Assembly: GCA_031267895.1 (NCBI GenBank)
Contig: JAIRYF010000043.1
Span: forward strand, 1-51,063
Reading direction: 5' to 3'
Length of the DNA: 51,063 nucleotides
DNA from: Candidatus Methanoplasma glyptotermitis
GTDB lineage: Archaea; Thermoplasmatota; Thermoplasmata; Methanomassiliicoccales; Methanomethylophilaceae
Shown: positions 15,829 to 24,483 of the stretch, piece after piece
How the letters are laid out: every line of letters starts with the position of its first letter
Numbering within the stretch: position 1 is the stretch's first letter
Notes under the pieces: generated by a model
What the model was told of the DNA's origin: nothing
Database searches by the model: none
Seen by the model: the letters and a program-made list of their open reading frames with translations, nothing else
Program-made: the position numbers and the translations under genes

Positions 15829-18007
15829 ATGAATCTTAAATCCCCGGAAGGAATCCTTTCTTCCGTCAAAACATCCGCCCGCCCATACAGGGGGGGGGGG
15901 AATTCTAAATTCCCCCGGCCGTCTGAACTTAACAGTTTTATTTGCCGCTGCTCTGTTTCTCGCAGCGGCATTCTTTGTGACATACACGGAATCGAACGAA
16001 TCCGATGCCGATATCATTGACAGCGGTACCTGCGGAAGCAGCCTGACTTGGACTCTCACGAACGAGGGTGTTCTCACGGTGTCCGGTTCCGGTGCCATGG
16101 ATAATTACACGTATGATGCGGGTGCAGTAGATACGCCGTGGTGGGGCGAGATACAGAACATAGTGCGCGTTGAGATAGAATCGGGCGTGACAACCATCGG
16201 CGACCTTGCACTCTATGGCTGCGACAGCCTTGAAACCGTGACAATACTGGGTGATGTGGGAACCATCGGCGACTATGCATTCTATGACTGCGACAGCCTC
16301 GAAACCGTGACAATATAGGGTAACGCGGAAAGCATCGGCAAATTTGCATTCTTATATTGCGACAGCCTCGAAACCGTGACAATACAGGGTAACGTGGGAA
16401 CCATCGGCGACCTTGCATTCCGTGATTGCTACAGCCTCAAAACCGTGACAATACAGGGTAACGTGAAAACCATCGGCACTCAGGCATTCAATAGTTGCAA
16501 CAACCTCGAAACCGTGACAATACAGGGTAACGTGGGAACCATCGGCGGGGAGGTATTCTATGGCTGCAACAGCCTCGAAACCGTGACGATACTGGGTGAT
16601 GTGGGAAGCATCGGCGACCAGGCATTCTATTACTGTTACAGCCTCGAAACCGTGACAATACCGGGTGATGTGGGAAGCATCGGCGACCAGGCATTCTACA
16701 ATTGCAGCAGCCTGACATCCGTAACAGTCACAGGCGGACTCGTAAACGGAAATATCACCGAGAAGGGAACCATAGACACATTTTTCAAAAAAGATGCGGC
16801 GAACAACTGGAAACTGCCCGACGCCAATACCCCAATATCTCTGACGCTCAGAGACATTCTTTCCTTAGATTATGATCCTAACAGCGAAGACGGAAAAGGA
16901 GGCATAGCCGGAGACACCGGAAGAAAACTGTACTACAGCGATGCTGAATACGAATGGGACGGGGCGGAATGGAAACTGGTTAAATGTTCCGTGTCCGGGT
17001 CTCTCACTTATCATGATGACGGCGGACCCGTCGCAGGTGCAACAGTATATCTGAAGTCAGATTCAGATACGTACTCTGCGATAACCGATGAATATGGCAG
17101 ATACATAATAAGAGACATACCTGCCGGTACGTCCGGATACATAACCGTATCCGAAACAGGATACGCTCCGACGGGTACTCCGAATGTATCCCCTCTGACT
17201 GTAAGCGTTACGGGTAAGAATATTACTCTGAAGATCATTGAATACAAAGTATCTCTTGCATGGGGAACAGGAATCGGAGGATTCACGTACAAAGTCAATA
17301 ATAGTGCCGCTGTTCCCTATGCCGCACCGATTACGGTAAATCACGGCGATACTCTTGTGATAACAGCCGTTCCCGAGACCGGATACGAATTCAAGGAGTG
17401 GTCTTCGGAGTCCGAAGATAATCCATCAACCATAGCGGTAACCGAAGCCGTATCGTTAACGGCATACGCTTCGCTGATACCTGTTCATCCATCTTCTCCG
17501 GATACTTATTACAGTATTGCGTTTGATTATGATCCTAACTGTACCGTATACGCAAACGGTTCTCCCGTATCTTTATCGTCTTCACCGTTAACCGTAACGT
17601 ATAATGGAGAACTTACCTTCACGGTGAACACACCGGAAGGATATACTGCATATCCTTCCGTCGTTTCCGGAACCGCAGATATAACTCTCCAGGCGGACGG
17701 ACGGTATAAGATATCCGATATACGTTCTGATATTCACGTAACCGTATCAGTCTCCGCAGGCAGCGGTTCGGGAGGAGGGTCCGATAGCGGAAACATGAGC
17801 GACAGCACCGGAGGAAACGATTCAGGGAACTACACAGGCAGTGCAGGCGACGGGAACAACAGTTCAGACGGAGATTCATATGATGGTGTATCTCATTGGG
17901 TTCCTGCTCTTGCAATAGCAGCGTTCCTTGCTTGTATCATAATAGCATGGATGTTTCTGTTCTTCCTTAAACACAGGAAGGATGATGAGGAAGAAGACGG
18001 CAACTGA
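15829..18007 (+). CDS. BspA-like repeat surface protein, interrupted by an 11-G tract and an in-frame TAG
   Basis: The ATG at 15829 has a GGAG site nine bases upstream and encodes MNLKSPEGILSS. After an 11-G run this frame fails. Removing one G would join it to the downstream frame through a signal peptide (LTVLFAAALFLAAAFFVTY). The downstream frame then encodes at least seven 23-residue LRR_5/BspA repeats of type SLETVTIxGDVGTIGDxAFYxC. Next come a carboxypeptidase-regulatory-like/Cna-B-type domain (GGPVAGATVYLKSDS), an InlB-B-like segment (GYEFKEWSSES) and a Gly/Ser/Asp linker. A C-terminal membrane anchor with an acidic tail ends it. A TAG interrupts repeat two at 16316. The product would be a cell-surface adhesin-like protein. 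It may be switched off, read through with pyrrolysine, or decaying. Confidence 0.7.
15890..15900 (+). repeat. Poly-G tract (11 G) inside the surface-protein 5' coding region
   Basis: Eleven consecutive G residues lie 20 codons after the ATG and immediately before the signal-peptide core. With 10 G (or 13) the two halves are in frame; with 11 they are not. Such tracts mutate by slippage and are a standard basis of phase variation in bacterial surface genes. They are also a common place for sequencing error. Confidence 0.85.
16195..16716 (+). repeat. Seven-plus tandem 69-bp repeats encoding BspA/LRR_5 units
   Basis: Units recur with an exact 69-bp period (for example GACAGCCT at 16222/16291/16360), encoding 23 residues each. 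DNA identity between units is high, suggesting recent expansion or gene conversion. The residue after SLETVTI is Leu, TAG, Gln, Gln, Gln, Leu and Pro in successive units. Confidence 0.9.
16316..16318 (+). other. In-frame TAG inside the BspA-like gene
   Basis: ACA ATA TAG GGT replaces ACA ATA CAG GGT of the sister repeats, and the frame stays open for 563 further codons. It could be a pyrrolysine codon, a nonsense mutation or an error. One transition (C to T) from the CAG found in three sister units explains it. Confidence 0.85.
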
Positions 18008-18056
18008 TCTTCTCTATCCCCCTTTTTTCCAATTTATTCCTCCGAACATAAACAAA

Positions 18057-18084
18057 AGAGACCGCCGCGAGTGCGGCGGTCTCT
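18057..18084 (+). terminator. Strong hairpin after the surface-protein gene
   Basis: AGAGACCGCCGC-GAGT-GCGGCGGTCTCT is a perfect 12-bp GC-rich stem with a 4-nt loop, followed by CTTCCGCATTCTTTTT. It sits 50 nt past the stop at 18007. The rest of the 18008-18326 gap holds only the gltX promoter region (AAATATG near 18300). Confidence 0.7.
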
Positions 18085-18326
18085 CTTCCGCATTCTTTTT
18101 GCAATTCCGATAAATCCATACTTATGCGCCTCTGTTCTGTTCGAATCACCGGTTCTTCCGAATCAAAGAATCCGTAAGGCATTCTGTTCTTTCATCCGTT
18201 CGCAGCTTTACGTCTGTTTGATTATCTTTCGGTTTCCGTACACCGGCCGAAAAGAAGAAACTGATGTTTGCCGAACACAGTTTGTTCGGATGAACATCAT
18301 AAATATGTGAAGTAAAATGCACAGGC

Positions 18327-20012
18327 ATGTCGGATGACAGCACCGAGACGCTTATACGAAAATATGCGCTGCAGAATGCAGTATTTTTCAAAGGAACCGC
18401 AAACCCAAAATCCATTGTCGGAAAGGTGCTCGGCGAGAATCCGGAATACAGGAACAGGGCGGGAGAATTAACGCCTCTGATAGAGTCCGTTGTATCAGAG
18501 GTCAACAGAATGCAGCCTGATGCGCAGATCAAAGCCCTTGGAGAACTGGATCCGTCCCTCCTTGCCAAAGAGAAGAAGGAAAGAGTCCACGAACTGCCAG
18601 AACTCAGAGATGCCGTCCACGGCAAGGTTGTGATGAGAATAGCTCCCGGACCGTCGGGTCCGCTTCACATCGGGCATACCCGCGTATCCATACTCAATGA
18701 CGAATATGTCAGGAGATACGGCGGTAAGCTGATAGCGAGATACGAGGACACAAACCCGGAGAAGATAGATCCTGACGCATATAGAACAATACCCGAAGAT
18801 CTCGATTGGCTTGGAGTGGAGATACACGAAAATATTATCCAATCGGACAGGTTCGAAATATATTACGATTATGTGAGAAAACTCATAGACGCCGGGCATG
18901 CGTATGTATGCACATGCAATGCGGATGACTGGAGAGGAATGAAAGAGGAAAAGAAGGAATGCCCCTGCCGCAATCTTCCGGCAGACACGCAGTCGGAAAG
19001 GTATGACAGACTTCTCGGCGGGGAATACGGCGAAGGAGGGGCTGTCGCAGTCGTGAAGACAGAAATAACACACCCGAATCCCGCAGTCAGGGATTTCGTT
19101 GCGCTCAGGATAGTGGATCATCCCCATCCGAGAACAGGCAGCATATACCGTGTGTATCCAATGATGAATCTCTCTGTTGCGATAGACGATCATCTTCTCG
19201 GGGTTACACACGTGATACGCGGAAAAGATCACCTGAACAATACTCTGAGACAGGAGTACGTGTTCGATTATTTCGGATGGAAGAAACCTGTGTATTATCA
19301 TTACGGACTCGTAAACATACCCGATACTGTACTCAAAACTTCACTGATCAAAGAGAGTATAGCTTCCGGAGATTACAGCGGATGGGACGATGTCAGGACG
19401 GGAACTGTCAGGGCAATGAAAAGAAGGGGGATAAGGCCGGAAGCCATCCGAAGATACTGGGTGGAAAGCGGCATAAAGTCCGTGGATATACAGTTCTCGT
19501 GGGATAACCTGTACGGAATGAACCGCGACTTGATAGATGATGTATCCAACAGGTATTTTTTTGTGGCGGATCCGGTGAGGTACGATATCGACGGCATTGA
19601 CATAATAAAGGGGAAAGCACCGGTCCATCCAGATCACCCGGAAAGGGGAAGCCGCGAATATCTTTTGGACGGAAGCAAAACAGTATTCATATCGCCTGAT
19701 GATTCGAAGATTTTCTGCGAAAAGAAGCAGATACGTCTGAAAGATCTCTGCAACCTCGGATACGGCACGCCGGCAAAGTATGCTGGCAATGATCTCTCCA
19801 TTCTGAAAACGGGGATCAGGGCCGTGCAGTGGGTGGGCAGAGACAGTGTGAAGACCGATATGATCATGCCCGACGGAAGTACGGTCAGCGGTCTGACAGA
19901 AGATGTTATTCTCAATGAGTGCGGCAGCACTGTACAGTTCGAAAGGGTTGGATTTGCCAGATTGGAAACCGTATCCCCGGATGCAGTCACAGCGGTGTTT
20001 ACGCACCGCTGA
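18327..20012 (+). CDS. gltX: Glutamyl-tRNA synthetase, archaeal type
   Basis: The 561-residue class I synthetase has an N-terminal archaeal extension (~100 residues). Then come RIAPGPSGPLHIGHTRVSIL (HIGH motif), a Rossmann catalytic core with CTCNADDWRGM and CPCRNLP cysteines, DHLLGVTHVIRGKDHLNNT, and the archaeal/eukaryotic C-terminal beta-barrel domain. The KMSKS-equivalent reads VLKTSLIKESI before YSGWDDVR, where archaeal enzymes usually have an S-T-S-K type motif, so the second lysine seems shifted or replaced. It charges tRNAGlu and, in most archaea, not tRNAGln. It is a single gene converging on the DtxR-family gene with zero gap. Confidence 0.96.
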   Translation: MSDDSTETLIRKYALQNAVFFKGTANPKSIVGKVLGENPEYRNRAGELTPLIESVVSEVNRMQPDAQIKALGELDPSLLAKEKKERVHELPELRDAVHGKVVMRIAPGPSGPLHIGHTRVSILNDEYVRRYGGKLIARYEDTNPEKIDPDAYRTIPEDLDWLGVEIHENIIQSDRFEIYYDYVRKLIDAGHAYVCTCNADDWRGMKEEKKECPCRNLPADTQSERYDRLLGGEYGEGGAVAVVKTEITHPNPAVRDFVALRIVDHPHPRTGSIYRVYPMMNLSVAIDDHLLGVTHVIRGKDHLNNTLRQEYVFDYFGWKKPVYYHYGLVNIPDTVLKTSLIKESIASGDYSGWDDVRTGTVRAMKRRGIRPEAIRRYWVESGIKSVDIQFSWDNLYGMNRDLIDDVSNRYFFVADPVRYDIDGIDIIKGKAPVHPDHPERGSREYLLDGSKTVFISPDDSKIFCEKKQIRLKDLCNLGYGTPAKYAGNDLSILKTGIRAVQWVGRDSVKTDMIMPDGSTVSGLTEDVILNECGSTVQFERVGFARLETVSPDAVTAVFTHR

Positions 20013-20675
20013 TCATTCAGTAGTGTCGATGTAGACGGATGATGCGAGACGGGCATCCAATACCAGTATCGAACCGTCCACCCTGACCATTGTCACACTG
20101 TCGCCGGGAGAGTCTTGGTCCAATACAAGTTCCCGTCCGGGCACGAAACCCATGAGTATGAGCTTCTTGATGACTGCCGGATCATCGTTTTTAAGGTGGG
20201 AAACTATGCCGCGTTCGCCGGGATTCAGATCCGACAGCGAAGCCGTAACGTTCATACCGTCGGATGATGCGGCTTTGCATGGTGTGGAGCAGACCTGACA
20301 GTCGCTGTCGACCTGAGTGCCGAGCATCTGACATATTCTGATGGCAGACTCTTCGGACAGTGCGTGTTCAAGAACATGCGCCTCCCGGTGAGCCGTTTCG
20401 CTGTCCTGATCCAAAACATTCATAAGGAAATTTTCCAGCACATGGTGCTTTTTTCTGACGACCCGTGCGTAAGACAGACCTTCCTCCGTAAGTTTCACGC
20501 CATGATATCTTTCATATTCGACCAAGCCTTCATTGGAAAGGACTTTAAGCATTTCCGTAACACTCGCAGGAGATACCTTCATAAAAGCTGCCAGCTCAGT
20601 AGTCTTCGTGGTGTTCTTGCCCTCGGTGAGCCTGAGTATGTTTATGAGGTAATCCTCGCGGTTTCCGGTCGTCAT
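20013..20675 (-). CDS. DtxR/MntR-family metal-dependent regulator with FeoA domain
   Basis: The 220-residue product has an N-terminal winged helix (residues ~1-65: NREDYLINILRL, then VSPASVTEMLKVLSNEGLVEY). A metal-binding dimerisation domain (~65-125: HHVLENFLMNVL, HVLEHALSEE) follows, then a FeoA/SH3-like domain (~145-215: LNPGERGIVSHLKND, LMGFVPGRELVL). Cysteines CQVCSTPC sit between domains. The family represses iron or manganese uptake genes when metal is bound. A TATA element (CTATATTATAACC, minus strand ~20690-20702) suggests a leaderless message; the operator-like site at 20710-20727 suggests autoregulation. The nearby FecCD-type importer at 22-25 kb is a possible target. Confidence 0.92.
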   Translation of the reverse strand: MTTGNREDYLINILRLTEGKNTTKTTELAAFMKVSPASVTEMLKVLSNEGLVEYERYHGVKLTEEGLSYARVVRKKHHVLENFLMNVLDQDSETAHREAHVLEHALSEESAIRICQMLGTQVDSDCQVCSTPCKAASSDGMNVTASLSDLNPGERGIVSHLKNDDPAVIKKLILMGFVPGRELVLDQDSPGDSVTMVRVDGSILVLDARLASSVYIDTTE

Positions 20676-20709
20676 TGTTATGATGCAACGGTTATAATAT
20701 AGATAAATG

Positions 20710-20727
20710 TTAGGAATGCCTCACTAA
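20710..20727 (-). promoter_or_regulatory. Candidate DtxR-type operator upstream of the metalloregulator
   Basis: TTAGGAATGCCTCACTAA is an 18-bp imperfect palindrome with TTAG/CTAA outer arms, like DtxR/IdeR boxes, just upstream of the TATA element of the regulator gene. The match is by eye. Confidence 0.35.
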
Positions 20728-20784
20728 AACTGTAAACGGTAAATGTGTTTAAGGGGTTTGATTCTGACGGGGAACTCATTTCGA

Positions 20785-21336
20785 TCAGAGTTTCTTTCCT
20801 ATTGATTCCGCTTCCTTCAAAACGGAACCATTTTTGGAAGCCGTGTCGGGAGGATTGGCATCCGTGAATACGATCTTCCCTACGGGTTCAAATTTCAGCA
20901 TTCCGGCCATAATGCCTTCGATTTTGTCTGCCATCGCTTTTGCGCTCTCCGCGCCCGCACCGCAGCTTACCACAGTCGCGAGTTTCTTCCCGGAGCCTAT
21001 ATTGGGCACGAAGTTCTGGCCCACAAAACTGTAAAATCGATCCTGCAGAAGTTTGAACTGTCCGTCCGATTCTCCGAAATAACAGGGTGTAGAAAGAATA
21101 ACGCCTTCTGCGTCCCTCATAGCTCCGAGGATCTCCGCATGGTCATCTTTTACGGCGCAGCCGACAGATGATTTGCATGCCATGCATGCCTGGCAGCCTT
21201 TTGCGTTGGAAAGCTGATTTAGGTAGTATTCTTTGACTTCCTTGCCGTTCTCTTTCGCTCCTTCTATCATTGCCTGCACTATTGTGCTCGTGTTGCCTTT
21301 CTTCCTGGGACTGGATATGATTGCCACTATCGACAT
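20785..21336 (-). CDS. Iron-sulfur flavoprotein (NADPH-dependent FMN reductase-like)
   Basis: The 183-residue flavodoxin-fold product has a phosphate-binding loop SSPRKKGNTSTIV near the N-terminus. It also has the compact cysteine motif GCQACMACKSSVGCAVKDD (CxxCxxCxxxxxC, residues ~48-62) that binds a [4Fe-4S] cluster in archaeal Isf proteins, plus STPCYFGESDGQ. Such proteins act in electron transfer, often in oxygen or redox stress. It is transcribed divergently from the HxlR regulator gene, with shared operators, and is probably its target. Confidence 0.9.
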   Translation of the reverse strand: MSIVAIISSPRKKGNTSTIVQAMIEGAKENGKEVKEYYLNQLSNAKGCQACMACKSSVGCAVKDDHAEILGAMRDAEGVILSTPCYFGESDGQFKLLQDRFYSFVGQNFVPNIGSGKKLATVVSCGAGAESAKAMADKIEGIMAGMLKFEPVGKIVFTDANPPDTASKNGSVLKEAESIGKKL

Positions 21337-21346
21337 TGAATCACCA

Positions 21347-21387
21347 CTATCAAAATGATAGTAACAGTATATAATGATTGTTAATCA
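21347..21387. promoter_or_regulatory. Divergent promoter with two palindromes (HxlR operators)
   Basis: CTATCA-AAA-TGATAG (21347-21361) and TGATT-GTT-AATCA (21375-21387) are both perfect palindromes. They flank a TATATAAT element (21368-21375) that is correctly spaced for both the flavoprotein start at 21336 and the HxlR start at 21412. A dimeric HxlR regulator bound here would block both genes. Confidence 0.65.
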
Positions 21388-21411
21388 GCAATTTATGTAT
21401 ATCTGTACCGC

Positions 21412-21834
21412 ATGATTGCCGTCATGGAGAGCAGGACCCGCGTGCCAAGGATAGACTGTGCCCTGGATGCCTCGATGATGGTCATCGGCGGCAGATGGAA
21501 GGCGACCATTCTGTGTAAGCTCTGCATGAAAGGCGGACTGAGATTCAACCAGCTTATGAGGGAACTGGAGATGGTCTCCCCCAGAATACTCACCAAACAG
21601 CTCAGGGAAATGGAGAACGACGGTCTGATAATAAGGACAGCGAGAGCCGAGGTCCCGGTCTGTGTCGAATATTCCCTCTCCGACAGAGGAAAGAGTCTGA
21701 TACCTGCGCTGAAGCTTCTGGCCGAGTGGGGGTCCGACAATATTATCCAAAAGGCGGTGGTATTCGACAAATCTGTCGTGCTGCCGGATAAAGCTGCGAA
21801 CCGAAATCACTGCGCAAGTAAGAAATGCGGCTGA
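21412..21834 (+). CDS. HxlR-family transcriptional regulator
   Basis: The 140-residue winged-helix protein has the HxlR pattern: CALDASMMVIGGRWKATIL (residues ~16-34), LRFNQLMRELEMVSPRILTKQLREMENDGLI (recognition helix region) and VEYSLSDRGKSL. HxlR proteins are dimeric and often redox- or aldehyde-responsive. The first cysteine (C16, in RIDCALDAS) is the usual sensing position. It controls, most likely, itself and the divergent iron-sulfur flavoprotein. Confidence 0.92.
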   Translation: MIAVMESRTRVPRIDCALDASMMVIGGRWKATILCKLCMKGGLRFNQLMRELEMVSPRILTKQLREMENDGLIIRTARAEVPVCVEYSLSDRGKSLIPALKLLAEWGSDNIIQKAVVFDKSVVLPDKAANRNHCASKKCG

Positions 21835-21848
21835 ACACGCCGGACCGA

Positions 21849-21874
21849 GGCGCACATTTTCAATGGTGTGCGCC
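21849..21874 (+). terminator. Hairpin after the HxlR gene
   Basis: GGCGCACA-N10-TGTGCGCC is a perfect 8-bp stem starting 15 nt after the HxlR stop. There is no U-tract. The remaining gap up to 22166 shows no gene. Confidence 0.4.
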
Positions 21875-22166
21875 GTAGGTCTGTCGGCAACTGCCACGGG
21901 TATGTTTCTGAGCAGCACCCGACAGGAATGAAATAACGGCGGGACTGCAGCATGCACGGATATGTTCGGAACGGCGGTCCGGGAAATCTGTGCTGACCCG
22001 GCGTCCGTGCTTTTTTCGGAGGCCGGTACATGATGCAAACTTTGAATTTTTTATACTCTGTCCCCAATTTACAATATGGAAGGTGTGTCCGGATACCGCC
22101 GATGTCTGAATTTGATTTCGAATAAGTGTTTAGCAGAGCAGAATACAGGCGGCAGAAGCAATCTAA

Positions 22167-22228
22167 TTGGATTTATCATCCATCATATATTTATAGACGG
22201 TAACCTGTACATTGGATGGTTAATCCAA
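22167..22228 (+). promoter_or_regulatory. Twin palindromic operators around the TATA box of the importer operon
   Basis: TTGGAT-TTATC-ATCCAT (22167-22183) and TTGGAT-GGTTA-ATCCAA (22212-22228) are near-identical inverted repeats with 5-nt spacers. Their centres are 45 bp apart, flanking a TATA box (TATATTTATAG, ~22187-22196). The second copy overlaps the leader. Two equal sites bracketing a promoter indicate a dimeric repressor, plausibly a metal or corrinoid regulator. Confidence 0.65.
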
Positions 22229-22242
22229 GCGGAGGAAATATA

Positions 22243-23388
22243 ATGGTAAATAACAAATTAATGGCAATTGCTGCCGCAGTTATTCTTGCGGCAGCAGCCG
22301 TCGGAGTTTATGCATTCCTTAACTCAGGGGAAACAGAGAAAAAAGCATTGTATAAACTGGGTGCCGTTGTCAGCGAGGTTGACATGGGAAAATGTTCCGC
22401 AACACCCGCAGTGATAGTCACAATAGAAGATATGTACAGAGACTACTACGGAGATCTGGTCAGCAGCAGTCTTACGCTTGCCGATGCAAAAGCGGATACA
22501 GAGTTCTGGAACGAGTATTGCAGTTGGGAACCTATGCTGAAAGCGAATCCCGACGGAACATACGATGTCAAGATAACAACGGGTACCAAGGGAACAGACA
22601 CAAAGAAGATTCCCGTGTCAGACACCGCTTTGGCCATGGGCACAATGTATTCGGAGACTCTGTACTATCTCATATGCACCGAATACGGTGAGGAGATGTA
22701 CTCAGATGAGAGTTACGCGAACCAAAATATATTGGACTACATGAACGGTACGATTGCCGGAGGAATGCAGTATTCATACTATGAGGACAACGATGTGGAC
22801 TATATGCTGAAGACTGTAAGCAAAGACTCTTACTATGACCTGGGAGTGAACTCCGTTCAGAGCCTGGACAGTGAGAAACTTACATCCGCCCTCAGGCAGG
22901 CTAATGAAAAGACAGACGGAAATGTCATATATTTCGCATCCGGGACCCGTATTTTGACAAGCGAACATTACAATAACAACACCGGACCATGCGATGCAAC
23001 AGAATCATACTATGCGTTCTTCTCTCCCTCGGAGATTAAAGAGGTCTTTCCGTCGATCCAGTGCATCGGACTCCTGATGGGATTCAGCGAAGAGACAGTC
23101 GACAAACTCATAGAAGACATACAGCTCAGACTGTACAGGGTCTACCACTCTGTCCAGGAGAAGACAGATGGGGGAGAGACAGTCAAAGCATATTGGGAAG
23201 GATCTTCCGGCAAGGCCATAAACTCGGCAATGGGAAAGGTCATACTGAACTTCCTGGGATTCGATACGTCGCTGCTGGACGGTGCCGAACATGATCTGGA
23301 ATCGTTACTGACCGACAAGCCCGTATACCTGGTATGGTACACGAACGACGGCCGCAACCTTGACGAGAGAATGAGAATAAACAATTAA
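22243..23388 (+). CDS. Membrane-anchored extracytoplasmic protein of an ABC importer, unknown family
   Basis: A GGAGG site seven bases before ATG 22243 fixes the start, nine codons inside the ORF-track version. The 381-residue product has an N-terminal membrane segment (KLMAIAAAVILAAAAVGVYAF) without a lipobox cysteine. A large exported domain rich in Tyr, Asp and Glu follows (EDMYRDYYGDL, NVIYFASGTRIL). I do not recognise the family and see none of the usual periplasmic-binding-protein motifs. It precedes a FecCD-type permease and ATPase that lack any other binding protein, so it probably serves as their ligand receptor; that is inference from position. A terminator-like hairpin follows it. 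Confidence 0.7.
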   Translation: MVNNKLMAIAAAVILAAAAVGVYAFLNSGETEKKALYKLGAVVSEVDMGKCSATPAVIVTIEDMYRDYYGDLVSSSLTLADAKADTEFWNEYCSWEPMLKANPDGTYDVKITTGTKGTDTKKIPVSDTALAMGTMYSETLYYLICTEYGEEMYSDESYANQNILDYMNGTIAGGMQYSYYEDNDVDYMLKTVSKDSYYDLGVNSVQSLDSEKLTSALRQANEKTDGNVIYFASGTRILTSEHYNNNTGPCDATESYYAFFSPSEIKEVFPSIQCIGLLMGFSEETVDKLIEDIQLRLYRVYHSVQEKTDGGETVKAYWEGSSGKAINSAMGKVILNFLGFDTSLLDGAEHDLESLLTDKPVYLVWYTNDGRNLDERMRINN

Positions 23389-23410
23389 GGGCGACCCGCC
23401 CTGTTTTTTT
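23388..23410 (+). terminator. Hairpin plus T-tract between receptor and permease genes
   Basis: AGGGCG-ACC-CGCCCT followed by GTTTTTTT begins at the receptor stop codon and ends 20 nt before the permease ATG. It would act as a partial terminator giving more receptor than transporter, as in many importer operons. Confidence 0.65.
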
Positions 23411-23429
23411 TATTTCTGTGAGGATCGGA

Positions 23430-24482
23430 ATGATCGAACTCAAAACCGTTGAAGATCTGGAGAACTATCAACGGGCCGTATCGAGAAGGTCGAAATCGAT
23501 AGTTGCGGCGGCCGGTTTAGGTCTGATTCTGACGTTCCTGGTCACTTTGATGATCGGAAATTACAGTCTTTCAATAACTGACATACTCAGCATACTTTCC
23601 GGAATGTCAGGTGATTCCGTAGGAAGTTACATAATAATCGATGTAAGAGTTCCGAGACTCTTATGCTGTATCGCTGTCGGGGCGGCACTGTCAGCATCCG
23701 GATTGGTGATGCAGAGTCTTTTCAAAAACCCGATGGCATCGCCGTCCGTACTCGGGATATCTTCCGGTGCGGCATTCGGGGCGGCATTGGCCTTGGCATT
23801 CGGAATCGGAGGTTTTATGGGAAGGTATATGGTCCCGGGCATGGCGTTCATATTTTGCTTTCTTACGATGGGGGCAGTGTATATGCTCGCCAGAACGAAA
23901 TACGGTGTTGTGTCGACTACACTTTTGCTTGCGGGTGTGGCCATAGGTGCGTTCTTCAGCGGGATGCTGTCGCTGCTGCAGTATGTGGTAAACGAAAATG
24001 TCCTGTCAGGCATAGTGTATTGGACAATGGGGAGTTTCAACAACTGCGGATGGCAGTCATTCCAGCTTGCTATAATTCCTATCTCAGCGGGACTCTTGAT
24101 TATGCTGTTCAGCATAAAAGAACTGAATCTGATAGCCGCAGGAGAGGAACAGGCGGCCAACATCGGAGTCAATATCAAAAAGCTCAGGATACTGATGATA
24201 CTGGCGACATCCCTGGCAGTCGGAGGGTCCGTCGCGATAAGCGGAGTTATAGGATTCGTCGGGCTGATCGTACCGCACATCTTCAGGATGCTGGTCGGAC
24301 CCAACCACGCCCTTCTGATACCGCTCTGTGTTTTCGGAGGAGGAATATTCATGATAGCCATGGACACGATTGCAAAATCTGCATTCGCCATGGCCCTTCC
24401 GGTGGGAGTTCTGACATCTCTGATAGGCGCACCGTTTTTCATATACGTGATGAGAACAAGAAAAAATGAGATATGGGATTGA
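23430..24482 (+). CDS. FecCD/BtuC-family ABC importer permease
   Basis: About 350 residues with roughly ten membrane helices of the type II importer family for iron-siderophore, heme or cobalamin. Family signatures are RVPRLLCCIAVGAALSASGLVMQ, NPMASPSVLGISSGAA, YWTMGSF, NIGVNIKKL and SGVIGFVGLIVPHIFRML. I prefer ATG 23430 with GAGG six bases upstream over the GTG at 23418. The ATPase gene follows with a one-base gap. The substrate (iron complex or corrinoid) cannot be told from the sequence; the nearby DtxR-type gene favours iron weakly. Confidence 0.93.
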   Translation: MIELKTVEDLENYQRAVSRRSKSIVAAAGLGLILTFLVTLMIGNYSLSITDILSILSGMSGDSVGSYIIIDVRVPRLLCCIAVGAALSASGLVMQSLFKNPMASPSVLGISSGAAFGAALALAFGIGGFMGRYMVPGMAFIFCFLTMGAVYMLARTKYGVVSTTLLLAGVAIGAFFSGMLSLLQYVVNENVLSGIVYWTMGSFNNCGWQSFQLAIIPISAGLLIMLFSIKELNLIAAGEEQAANIGVNIKKLRILMILATSLAVGGSVAISGVIGFVGLIVPHIFRMLVGPNHALLIPLCVFGGGIFMIAMDTIAKSAFAMALPVGVLTSLIGAPFFIYVMRTRKNEIWD

Positions 24483-24483
24483 T

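Noticed and set aside
15538-16098. 186-residue minus-strand ORF (and 107-residue neighbour) opposite the surface gene
   Set aside because: It is antisense to the ribosome-binding site, signal peptide and start of the repeat protein and has no domain-like composition.
16195-16716. Regular repeats considered as a CRISPR array
   Set aside because: The period is exactly 69 bp, multiple of three, coding and without unique spacers; it is a protein repeat.
18106-18170. GTTCGAATC resembling a tRNA T-loop
   Set aside because: No acceptor, D or anticodon stems can be formed around it.
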